A stretch of 6,090 bases of DNA from DATDOY01 sp035293045. GTDB taxonomy: Bacteria > Actinomycetota > Acidimicrobiia > IMCC26256 > JACPCJ01. Below the pieces are notes generated by a model. It searched no databases. It saw nothing but the letters and a program-made list of their open reading frames with translations, and was not told the origin of the DNA. The position numbers were made by a program, and so were the translations under genes. Within the stretch, counting starts at the first letter, position 1. Each line of letters starts with the position of its first letter. Shown here piece by piece: positions 1 through 5,386 of this stretch. Location of the stretch: NCBI GenBank assembly GCA_035293045.1, contig DATDOY010000075.1, positions 1 to 6,090 on the forward strand, read 5' to 3'.

Positions 1-439
1 GCTGGCCGCCCGACAGCCGGTCGGGGTACTCGTCGGCCTTCTCGGCAAGCCCGACGCGGGCGAGCAGGTCCTGCGCACGCTCGCGGGCGACGGCCTCTTC
101 GAGCCGCAGGACGTGACGGGGCCCGGTCATCACGTTGTGCAACGCGGTCATGTGTGGGAACAGGTTGAACTGTTGGAAGACCATGCCGACGCGGCCCCGG
201 TGCCGGTCGAGTTCCCTCTCGTCGGAGATGGCGGTGATCTCCACGTCGCCGACGAAGATCCGACCGGCGGTGGGCTGCTCCAGACGATTGACGCAGCGGA
301 GCATGGTCGACTTCCCCGATCCCGACGGGCCGATGACGCAGACCACCCGTCCGGTGGCGACGCTCAGGCTGACCCCGCGCAACACCTCGAGATCGCCGAA
401 ATGCTTGACGAGGCCGTCGATTATTACGGGCGAGCTCAC
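1..439 (-). CDS. Polar amino-acid ABC transporter ATP-binding protein (N-terminal part, cut by window edge)
   Basis: This is the ATPase that would power the amino-acid importer encoded upstream on the same strand, acting on the cytoplasmic face of the membrane. Only the first 146 residues are in the window. The reading frame is open to position 1, so the C-terminus (Walker B, H-loop) lies outside. Visible motifs are Walker A GPSGSGKST (residues 37-45), the Q-loop in GMVFQQFNLFPHM (Gln89) and the signature LSGGQ (142-146), ending at the edge. The Q-loop wording is typical of the GlnQ/HisP/ArtP class. The start is a GTG at 439-437 whose GTGA overlaps the permease TGA, so translation is probably coupled. 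The region just upstream is G-rich (GGGGTG), which is a weak ribosome binding site at best. The family assignment is firm; the particular amino acid carried cannot be read from this part. Confidence 0.93.
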   Translation of the reverse strand, partial: MSSPVIIDGLVKHFGDLEVLRGVSLSVATGRVVCVIGPSGSGKSTMLRCVNRLEQPTAGRIFVGDVEITAISDERELDRHRGRVGMVFQQFNLFPHMTALHNVMTGPRHVLRLEEAVARERAQDLLARVGLAEKADEYPDRLSGGQ

Positions 440-1215
440 CCGGGCACCCCGGAGTGACCGTGACTGACCGACGAGAGCGACACGAGCAGCTGGCGGTCGT
501 CGTCGACCCATGACCGAGCCCCCCGACGCGACAAGCGGCGTTCGAGAGCGCGGGCCAGGAAGGTCAGAGGGAGGGTGATCGACAGGAACAAGAGCGCCAC
601 CACCGGGTACATCGACGAGTTGTATTCAGCACCGAAGGCGAGGCGCGCGACGCCGAGCAACTCGACGACTCCGATCACGGCGACCAGCGACGAGTCCTTC
701 ACGAGCGCGACGAGTTCGTTGGTGAGCGGCGGCACGACACGCCGAAACGCTTGGGGCAACACGACAACGCGGAGCATGCGCCGGTACGACATGCCGAGCG
801 AGCGAGCCGCCTCGATCTGCCCGCGCTCGAGCGACTGAATTCCGGCACGGAAGATCTCGGCGACATAGGCAGCAGAGTTCAGGGACAGGACGAACGCGCC
901 CGACACGAACGGCGTAAAGATGATCCCGACCAGTGGGAATGAGAAGTGCACGAAGAGGAGCTGAACCAAGAGGGGCGTCCCCCTCCACAGCTCGACCCAC
1001 GACCGGAAGATGACCCGCACCGTCCGGCGCCGGTGGATGGCCCCGAGCGCGATGAACAACCCGAGCGCGATGCCGAAGATCTCGGCGATGGTGGCGAGCT
1101 GGATGGTTTGCCACAGGGCGCGAGGGACCTCATCGATCCAGCGGCCGATCACTTCGCCGTCGAAGAATCGATCCATGAGTCGCGACCAGTTGAACTTCGA
1201 GAAGTCGACCTCCAC
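436..1215 (-). CDS. Polar amino-acid ABC transporter permease (HisM/GlnP type)
   Basis: This inner-membrane subunit would form the channel of the importer, most likely as a homodimer because only one permease gene is present. The 259-residue product has hydrophobic helices at roughly 32-60, 80-112, 165-192 and 200-222. It carries the RGTPLLVQL stretch (78-86) usual in this class. The EAA loop that docks onto the ATPase is at 135-155 (EAARSLGM...LPQ). The start is a GTG at 1215, chosen because GAGGGAGGG lies 5 nt upstream. An internal ATG at residue 14 has no such site. The C-terminal tail after about residue 236 is longer than usual and polar, with no recognised motif. The gene lies 71 nt downstream of the binding-protein gene and overlaps the ATPase gene by 4 nt, so it sits in the middle of a three-gene operon. 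Confidence 0.95.
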   Translation of the reverse strand: MEVDFSKFNWSRLMDRFFDGEVIGRWIDEVPRALWQTIQLATIAEIFGIALGLFIALGAIHRRRTVRVIFRSWVELWRGTPLLVQLLFVHFSFPLVGIIFTPFVSGAFVLSLNSAAYVAEIFRAGIQSLERGQIEAARSLGMSYRRMLRVVVLPQAFRRVVPPLTNELVALVKDSSLVAVIGVVELLGVARLAFGAEYNSSMYPVVALLFLSITLPLTFLARALERRLSRRGARSWVDDDRQLLVSLSSVSHGHSGVPG

Positions 1216-1220
1216 GCCGT

Positions 1221-1229
1221 CCCTCCCTC
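1221..1229 (-). promoter_or_regulatory. Ribosome binding site of the permease gene
   Basis: GAGGGAGGG on the minus strand, 5 nt before the GTG at 1215. It supports the GTG start over the internal ATG 14 codons in. The remaining sequence between the permease and binding-protein genes (1216-1286) shows only a weak 5-bp hairpin (1249-1264) and no convincing terminator, so read-through is expected. Confidence 0.75.
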
Positions 1230-1286
1230 GTCTCTGCCTTCAGGGTGCGCGACGCTTCGGTCGCCCGGAGGCGATCAGGCCGGAGA

Positions 1287-2120
1287 TCAGGCGGGCGCCG
1301 GCCCGAACCACCTCTCGAAGATCTCGTCGTACGTGCCGTTCGACCTCAGTTCGGCGAGCTGTTCGTTGATCGCCTCGCGCAGGGCGCTTGCGCCCTTGGC
1401 GACGCCGATGCCGTACTGCTCGTTGGTGGTGAATCGCTCGACGACCTTGAGCACGTCCTTGAATTCGGTCTCGGCCGCGTAGGCGGACACCGGGAAGTCG
1501 TTGATGACCGCTTGGATCCGGCCCGCAGCGAGGTCGCCGAGGGACCCCTGCGAGTCCTCGAAGACGCGGATCTCCTTGACCTTGTCGGCGAAGTTGGCCT
1601 CCGCGTAGTCGGCCCCCGTGGTTCCCTTCTCCACCCCGATGACAATCTCGGTCGTCAGCTCTTCGGCCGAGTCGAGGTCGGGCGTCTCCTCGATGTTGAC
1701 GGTGAGCGACTGGTCGGCCTCGAAGTACGGGTCGGAGAAGTCGATCTTCTCCTTGCGTTCGTCGTTGATCGTCATGGCCGAGATCACGGCGTCGTACTGG
1801 CCATCCTCGAGGCTCGGGATGAGGGCGTCGAACGACGGGTTGTTCTCGAACTTCACCTCGAGACCCATCCCCTCGGCGATGGCGGTCATGAGGTCGATGT
1901 CGAAGCCGACCGGTTCCTCGCCACCCTCGAGCGACTCGAACGGTGCGTAGGCGATGTTGGACCCGACGGTCAGGACACCCTCCTCCTTGAGGTTGAGGTC
2001 GCCCGCGTCGCCGGCGTCGTCTGTAGCGTCACCACCGGTCTTGGGCTTGTCGTCGTCGCTGCACGCGCCGAGCACGAGGACCAGGACCGCCACCAGCGAA
2101 AGCCATCGGAACCGCCGCAT
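1287..2120 (-). CDS. Polar amino-acid ABC transporter substrate-binding lipoprotein
   Basis: This extracytoplasmic receptor would capture an amino acid and deliver it to the permease. From the chosen ATG it is 277 residues. It has a signal peptide MRRFRWLSL plus a hydrophobic core and a lipobox LGAC, so Cys20 should be lipidated and anchor it to the outer face of the membrane. An acidic, low-complexity linker follows (SDDD...DDAGDAGD). The mature part matches the SBP family 3 fold: YAPFE and GFDIDLM near the N-terminus, then ITIN-like MTINDERKEKIDFSDPYF with the Arg that in this family contacts the ligand carboxylate. Next is GTTGADYA, then NDFPV with the Asp expected to contact the ligand amino group, and the C-terminal NGTYDEIFERWFG. 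The start at 2120 is preferred over the upstream in-frame ATG at 2156: GGAGGT sits 5 nt before 2120, and the 2156 ATG has no ribosome binding site and falls inside the likely -10 box. The exact substrate is not determined. Confidence 0.96.
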   Translation of the reverse strand: MRRFRWLSLVAVLVLVLGACSDDDKPKTGGDATDDAGDAGDLNLKEEGVLTVGSNIAYAPFESLEGGEEPVGFDIDLMTAIAEGMGLEVKFENNPSFDALIPSLEDGQYDAVISAMTINDERKEKIDFSDPYFEADQSLTVNIEETPDLDSAEELTTEIVIGVEKGTTGADYAEANFADKVKEIRVFEDSQGSLGDLAAGRIQAVINDFPVSAYAAETEFKDVLKVVERFTTNEQYGIGVAKGASALREAINEQLAELRSNGTYDEIFERWFGPAPA

Positions 2121-2125
2121 CACAC

Positions 2126-2131
2126 ACCTCC
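2126..2131 (-). promoter_or_regulatory. Ribosome binding site of the substrate-binding protein gene
   Basis: GGAGGT on the minus strand, 5 nt before the ATG at 2120. It decides the start of the binding protein against the longer reading frame beginning at 2156. Confidence 0.85.
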
Positions 2132-2154
2132 GAGAATCGGGACCTCGGATCGGC

Positions 2155-2160
2155 ATGCTA
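2155..2160 (-). promoter_or_regulatory. Candidate -10 box for the amino-acid importer operon
   Basis: TAGCAT on the minus strand fits the TAnnnT form of a housekeeping -10 element. It would place the transcript start near 2148 and give a leader of about 28 nt that contains the GGAGGT site. I see no clear -35 match 16-18 nt upstream. This is a pattern match only. Confidence 0.4.
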
Positions 2161-2196
2161 CGGCGTTTTTCCGGGCAGAGCGGCGAGGCCCTTCTT

Positions 2197-2202
2197 TAGG
2201 CT
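2197..2202 (+). promoter_or_regulatory. Candidate -10 box for a leaderless thioesterase transcript
   Basis: TAGGCT (TAnnnT form) ends 7 nt before the ATG at 2210, so transcription would begin at or next to the start codon. No Shine-Dalgarno sequence precedes this ATG, which agrees with leaderless translation, a mode common in actinobacteria. No recognisable -35 element is present. The region 2121-2209 therefore appears to carry back-to-back promoters for the importer and the thioesterase. Confidence 0.5.
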
Positions 2203-2209
2203 CACGCCG

Positions 2210-3028
2210 ATGCCGAAGGACCCGCGCTCCCCCCAGCGGTCGACGATCGACGAGATGACGGCCGCGCTCGCCGTCGAGCGGGTGGGTGATCGCTGGGTCG
2301 GGACACCCCCAACGTGGTTCGGTGACTACCTGTTCGGTGGGTTCGTCGTCGGTCAGGCCACCGCCGCCGCCATCCAGACCGCGCCGCCGGGCCGTCGCCT
2401 CCACTCGTTGCACGCCTACTTCTTGAAGCCCGTCGGAACCCACGCCCCGGTCGAGTATGGGGTCGACGTCCTCCGCGCCGGTCGGACCTTTGCCACCCAC
2501 CGCCTCGACGCGACCCAGGACGAGGCCCTGGTGTTCACGATGACGTTCTCGTTCACCGCCGACACCGGCGGCTACGAATACGAGCTGCCGCTCGCCGGGG
2601 ACGTGCCGGGTCCCGACGAGCTCACCGTCGAGCCCGGACCGGGCCCCTTCGTCGCCGCCTACCTCGGCCCGTCGGAGCCGGACCCCGACGGGACGCGCGC
2701 TTCCACCCATCGCGCCTGGTTCCGGGTCGACGGCGCGCTCCCGGACGACCCGGCGGTCCACGCGGCGTACATCGCCTTCGCCACCGACTGGACGGGCACG
2801 GGCGGACGCCCCCTGCACCTTGAAGGCGACGTCGAGGGCATGGTGAGCCTCGATCACGCCGTGTGGTTCCACCGGCCCCTGCGCGCCGACGCGTGGACCT
2901 TCTTCGACGTGCACTCGCTCGTCAACACAGGCGGGCGGGGGCTGCTGCGCGGCACGATGCACGACGCCGACCGACGGCTCTCGGTTTCCGTGGCGCAGGA
3001 GATGCTGCTGCGACCCGTGTCCCGATGA
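2210..3028 (+). CDS. tesB: Acyl-CoA thioesterase II (TesB-like, double hotdog)
   Basis: The predicted cytoplasmic enzyme hydrolyses acyl-CoA to free acid and CoA. The 272-residue length is close to the 280-290 usual for TesB. An N-terminal hotdog (about 28-116) includes YLFGGFVVGQA and SLHAYFLKPV. A second hotdog (about 165-268) includes SLDHAVWFHRP, GGRGLLRG and VAQEMLLRP. By comparison with E. coli TesB (Asp204, Thr228, Gln278), Asp215 and Gln263 are present. The position matching the catalytic Thr appears to be Leu237 in HSLVNTGGRG, with Thr240 nearby, so activity may differ from the model enzyme. The ATG at 2210 has no ribosome binding site but follows a -10-like box at leaderless spacing. 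An ATG at codon 16 (2255) is the alternative. The stop overlaps the ATG of the next gene. The physiological acyl-CoA is unknown. Confidence 0.9.
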   Translation: MPKDPRSPQRSTIDEMTAALAVERVGDRWVGTPPTWFGDYLFGGFVVGQATAAAIQTAPPGRRLHSLHAYFLKPVGTHAPVEYGVDVLRAGRTFATHRLDATQDEALVFTMTFSFTADTGGYEYELPLAGDVPGPDELTVEPGPGPFVAAYLGPSEPDPDGTRASTHRAWFRVDGALPDDPAVHAAYIAFATDWTGTGGRPLHLEGDVEGMVSLDHAVWFHRPLRADAWTFFDVHSLVNTGGRGLLRGTMHDADRRLSVSVAQEMLLRPVSR

Positions 3029-3483
3029 CGCCGGTGGTGGCGGCCAGCGCGGGCTTCCTGCTCGCGGTGCTCTGGTTCGACCTCATGTTCGACGTCCAGA
3101 CCCTGGCCCATCGGAGAACCCGCGACGTGCTGCCCGAGGACGTGCTGGCTTCAATCGCCGCCTACTACCGGCGCGTCACGACGACCGCGCGACCGATGAA
3201 TCGCCTCGTCGGGCTGGCAATGATGGCCGCCATCGTCGCGATCGGCGTCCAGATCAGTCGCCGCGACGCGCCCACGTGGGTCGGCTGGTCGTCGCTCGCC
3301 CTGATCCTCCCCGCGGTCGCTCTTGCGGCCGCCCGCGTGTTCCGCAATGCGCGGCGTCTCGGCGCTCGTGAGGACCCGGTCGACGTCCAAAGCCACCTCG
3401 CTCGTGCGATCTGCCGCGACCACCTCATGTGCCTGGTGTGCATCATCTCCGTACTCGTGGTGCAGTTGGGGTTTGGGCGCTAG
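3025..3483 (+). CDS. Small four-helix membrane protein of unknown function
   Basis: I do not recognise a named family. The 152-residue product has four hydrophobic segments, at about 3-20, 60-77, 86-104 and 133-148. They are separated by a charged stretch (28-58, RRTRDVLPEDV and YYRRVTTTARP) and a basic-to-acidic loop (105-131). The first helix contains the distinctive WFDLMFDVQ. A Cys-rich patch RDHLMCLVCI (131-140) opens the last helix. The ATG at 3025 overlaps the thioesterase TGA (ATGA), so it is probably translated by coupling. The open frame extends upstream to a GTG at 2863, but that part lies over the thioesterase and is not membrane-like. The stop TAG is interlocked with that of the convergent polymerase gene. 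The link to the thioesterase suggests a lipid- or acyl-related role, but this is only context. Confidence 0.78.
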   Translation: MTPVVAASAGFLLAVLWFDLMFDVQTLAHRRTRDVLPEDVLASIAAYYRRVTTTARPMNRLVGLAMMAAIVAIGVQISRRDAPTWVGWSSLALILPAVALAAARVFRNARRLGAREDPVDVQSHLARAICRDHLMCLVCIISVLVVQLGFGR

Positions 3484-4484
3484 CCCCGACGGGCGCGGCT
3501 TGGATGGACCCGCGGGGGCTCGCCGGGCATCTTCGGGAAGTGCGGGGGGAACGCCGCTTCGCCGACGCCGTTGCGCTCGTCGCGTTCGACCCAGTCGAGC
3601 AGCGGCTCGAGGGAGAAGGCGAGGTCGTCGCTGCGTGCCATCAGGTCGCCCCGCTCCGCGAACCGAGCGGGCACCGTGGCGATGGTGAAATCGCCGGGTG
3701 CGACGACGTCGAGCTCTTCCCACTCGATCGGGCACGAGACCCGGGCGTCGCCGACCGGGCGCACCGAGTAGGCGGAAGTGAGCGTCTTGTCGGGGAGGTT
3801 CTGGTTGAAGTCGATGAAGACGCGTTCGCCGCGGTCCTCCTTCCACCACTCCGCCGTCGCAAGCCCGGGGACGCGGCGCTCGATCTCTCTGGCAAAGGCG
3901 AGCACCGCCCGGCGGACCGGGAGGTACCCCCACCGGGGCTCGATCGGCACATAGACGTGGAGGCCCCGGCCGCCGGAGGTCTTGGGGAACCCGGTCATGC
4001 CGAGATCGTCGAGCGCGCCACGCACCTCACGCGCCACCTCGCACACGGTGCGGAAGTCGACGCCGGGCATCGGGTCGAGGTCAAAGCGGAGCTCGTCGGG
4101 GCGCATCAGGTCGGGGCGACGCACCTGCCACGGGTGGAATTCGAGGCACCCCATGTGCACGGCCCAGATGACGTGCGCCGGATCGCTCGGGCACAGCTCC
4201 ACCGCCGACCCGCCGGCCATGAAGCCCACCTCCACCCGATCGATCCACTCTGGCGCACGCCCGACGCGCTTTTGGAAGAACCCCTCTCCTTCGACGCCGT
4301 CGGGAAAGCGGTGCATCGTGGTCGGACGGTCCCGCAAGGCGCGGAAGATGCCGTCCTGCACCGCGAGGAAGTACTCGACGAGGTCAAGCTTGGTGTAGCC
4401 GTGGTCGGGGAACAGGATCTTGTCGGGGCTCGTCACCCGGATCGTGCGGGCGCCCACCTGCACGTCGACGGAGGCTGCGGCCAC
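3480..4484 (-). CDS. Stand-alone LigD-type DNA polymerase/primase (PolDom) for end joining
   Basis: This archaeo-eukaryotic primase-like polymerase would add nucleotides, often ribonucleotides, at broken DNA ends held by Ku. The metal-binding pair is DLDP (Asp135 and Asp137 from the start chosen here) with the third acid in FIDFNQN (Asp225). SGGRGLHVYVPI supplies the conserved His176. The N-terminal PDKILFP and RFPDGVEGEGFFQKR are also characteristic. No PE nuclease or ligase domain follows: the 334-residue protein ends at a short basic tail, so it is a one-domain form like mycobacterial PolD1/PolD2. The chosen start is the GTG at 4484, close to the domain edge. The open frame continues to a GTG at 4517, which would give 345 residues. 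Neither start has a clear ribosome binding site. The gene is divergent from ku, and its TAG overlaps the stop of the convergent membrane-protein gene. Confidence 0.93.
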   Translation of the reverse strand: MAAASVDVQVGARTIRVTSPDKILFPDHGYTKLDLVEYFLAVQDGIFRALRDRPTTMHRFPDGVEGEGFFQKRVGRAPEWIDRVEVGFMAGGSAVELCPSDPAHVIWAVHMGCLEFHPWQVRRPDLMRPDELRFDLDPMPGVDFRTVCEVAREVRGALDDLGMTGFPKTSGGRGLHVYVPIEPRWGYLPVRRAVLAFAREIERRVPGLATAEWWKEDRGERVFIDFNQNLPDKTLTSAYSVRPVGDARVSCPIEWEELDVVAPGDFTIATVPARFAERGDLMARSDDLAFSLEPLLDWVERDERNGVGEAAFPPHFPKMPGEPPRVHPSRARRG

Positions 4485-4489
4485 GCCCC

Positions 4490-4495
4490 ACGGTA
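4490..4495 (-). promoter_or_regulatory. Weak candidate -10 box for the stand-alone polymerase gene
   Basis: TACCGT on the minus strand fits TAnnnT and ends 5 nt before the GTG at 4484. This is slightly short for a leaderless start but would support 4484 over 4517, because the box lies inside the longer version. There is no -35 match. Treat as tentative. Confidence 0.28.
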
Positions 4496-4548
4496 CGCCG
4501 CGATCCGGCGGCCGCACCGGCCCGGGCGCGTGATGAACCGGGGGTTCC

Positions 4549-4554
4549 TATCCT
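4549..4554 (+). promoter_or_regulatory. Candidate -10 box for a leaderless ku transcript
   Basis: TATCCT (TAnnnT form) ends 7 nt before the ATG at 4562, the same arrangement as at the thioesterase gene. Transcription would start at or beside the ATG. This favours 4562 over the in-frame GTG at 4556, which would lie upstream of the transcript. The GTGGG between box and ATG is too close to serve as a ribosome binding site. No -35 element is evident. Confidence 0.5.
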
Positions 4555-4561
4555 TGTGGGC

Positions 4562-5386
4562 ATGCCTCCCCGCGCCATCTGGAGCGGCGCCATCAGCTTC
4601 GGGCTCGTCAACGTGCCCGTGAAGGTGACCGCCGCCGTCTCGAAGAAGGACATCCGCTTCCACATGCTGCACGCCAAGGACGGCGCGCGCATCGAGCAGA
4701 GGCGGGTGTGCACCGCGGACGGCGAAGAGGTGGCGTGGGACGACCTCGCCAAGGGCTACGAGTTGGCGCCGGGCCAGCACATCGTCATCCAGCCGCACGA
4801 ACTCGACGATCTCGACCCCGACGCCACCCGCACCATCGACATCCTCGATTTTGTCGACGAGGACCAGATCGACCCGATCTACTACCAGCACGCGTACTAC
4901 CTGATCCCCGACAAGAAGACGTCGGAGAAGCCGTACGCGCTCTTGCGCGAGGCAATGCAGCAGAGCGGCAAGGTGGCCATCGCCCGCTTCGTCATGCGCA
5001 CCAAGGAGTACCTCGCCGCCGTGCGACCCCGCGACGACGCGCTGGTGCTGTCGACGATGTTGTTCGCCGACGAGGTCGTCCCGGTCGACGGCGTCGAAGG
5101 GCTACCGGGCTCCGGCGACCTCGACAAGAAGGAACTCGCGATGGCCGAGCAGCTCATCGCTCAGCTCACGACCGAGTTCGACCCGAGCCGGTACGAAGAC
5201 CACTACCGCCAGCGCGTCGAGGACCTCATCGAAGCCAAAGCCAAGGGTGAAGTGATCGTCACCCAGCCCGCCAAGGAGCAGGACAGTGGGGGTGTGGTCG
5301 ACCTCGTCGCCGCCCTCGAGGCCAGCCTCGCCGAGGCCGAGCGCGGCGAGAAGCGCTCGCGGCGTCCCAAGCGTCGGAGCGCCTGA
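4562..5386 (+). CDS. ku: Non-homologous end-joining DNA end-binding protein Ku
   Basis: Bacterial Ku forms a homodimeric ring that threads onto double-strand break ends and recruits LigD. The 274-residue length is normal. The opening RAIWSGAISFGLVNVPVKV is a hallmark, followed by FHMLHAKDGARIEQRRVC, a beta-barrel core with YELAPGQHIV and FVDEDQIDPIYYQHAYYL, and SEKPYALLREAM. The core ends near FDPSRYEDHYRQRVEDLIEAKAKGE (split: FDPSRYEDHY at 206-215, then RQRVEDLIEAKAKG). The tail carries VVDLVAALEASLAEA (245-259), resembling the conserved C-terminal segment linked to LigD contact. It finishes in a Lys/Arg-rich end (KRSRRPKRRSA) that is likely to touch DNA. The start is the ATG at 4562 because it follows a leaderless-type -10 box. 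The stop codon overlaps the presumed CTG start of ligD. Confidence 0.96.
   Translation: MPPRAIWSGAISFGLVNVPVKVTAAVSKKDIRFHMLHAKDGARIEQRRVCTADGEEVAWDDLAKGYELAPGQHIVIQPHELDDLDPDATRTIDILDFVDEDQIDPIYYQHAYYLIPDKKTSEKPYALLREAMQQSGKVAIARFVMRTKEYLAAVRPRDDALVLSTMLFADEVVPVDGVEGLPGSGDLDKKELAMAEQLIAQLTTEFDPSRYEDHYRQRVEDLIEAKAKGEVIVTQPAKEQDSGGVVDLVAALEASLAEAERGEKRSRRPKRRSA

Noticed and set aside
100..130. Possible frameshift in the ATPase gene
   Set aside because: A first reading suggested a frame break after MTGP, but careful complementing of GGGGCCCGGTCAT gives a continuous frame through RHVLRLEEA to LSGGQ.
1249..1264. Hairpin GCGAC/GTCGC between the binding-protein and permease genes
   Set aside because: The stem is only 5 bp with no U-tract, and the genes are clearly one operon, so there is no support for a terminator or attenuator.
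1245..2258. A 337-codon plus-strand open frame opposite the substrate-binding protein gene
   Set aside because: It is a composition shadow of the well-supported lipoprotein gene, with no domain-like features, and it runs into the thioesterase gene in another frame.
2863..3024. N-terminal extension of the small membrane protein to an upstream GTG
   Set aside because: The extension overlaps the thioesterase in another frame, is Arg/Ala-rich and low in complexity, and precedes a natural ATGA-coupled start at the first membrane helix.
3429..4622. A 397-codon plus-strand open frame opposite the stand-alone polymerase gene
   Set aside because: It is rich in Glu, Asp, Arg, His and Val with no recognisable motif, and it is antisense to a clear LigD-type polymerase with all catalytic residues. 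Long antisense frames are expected at this GC content.
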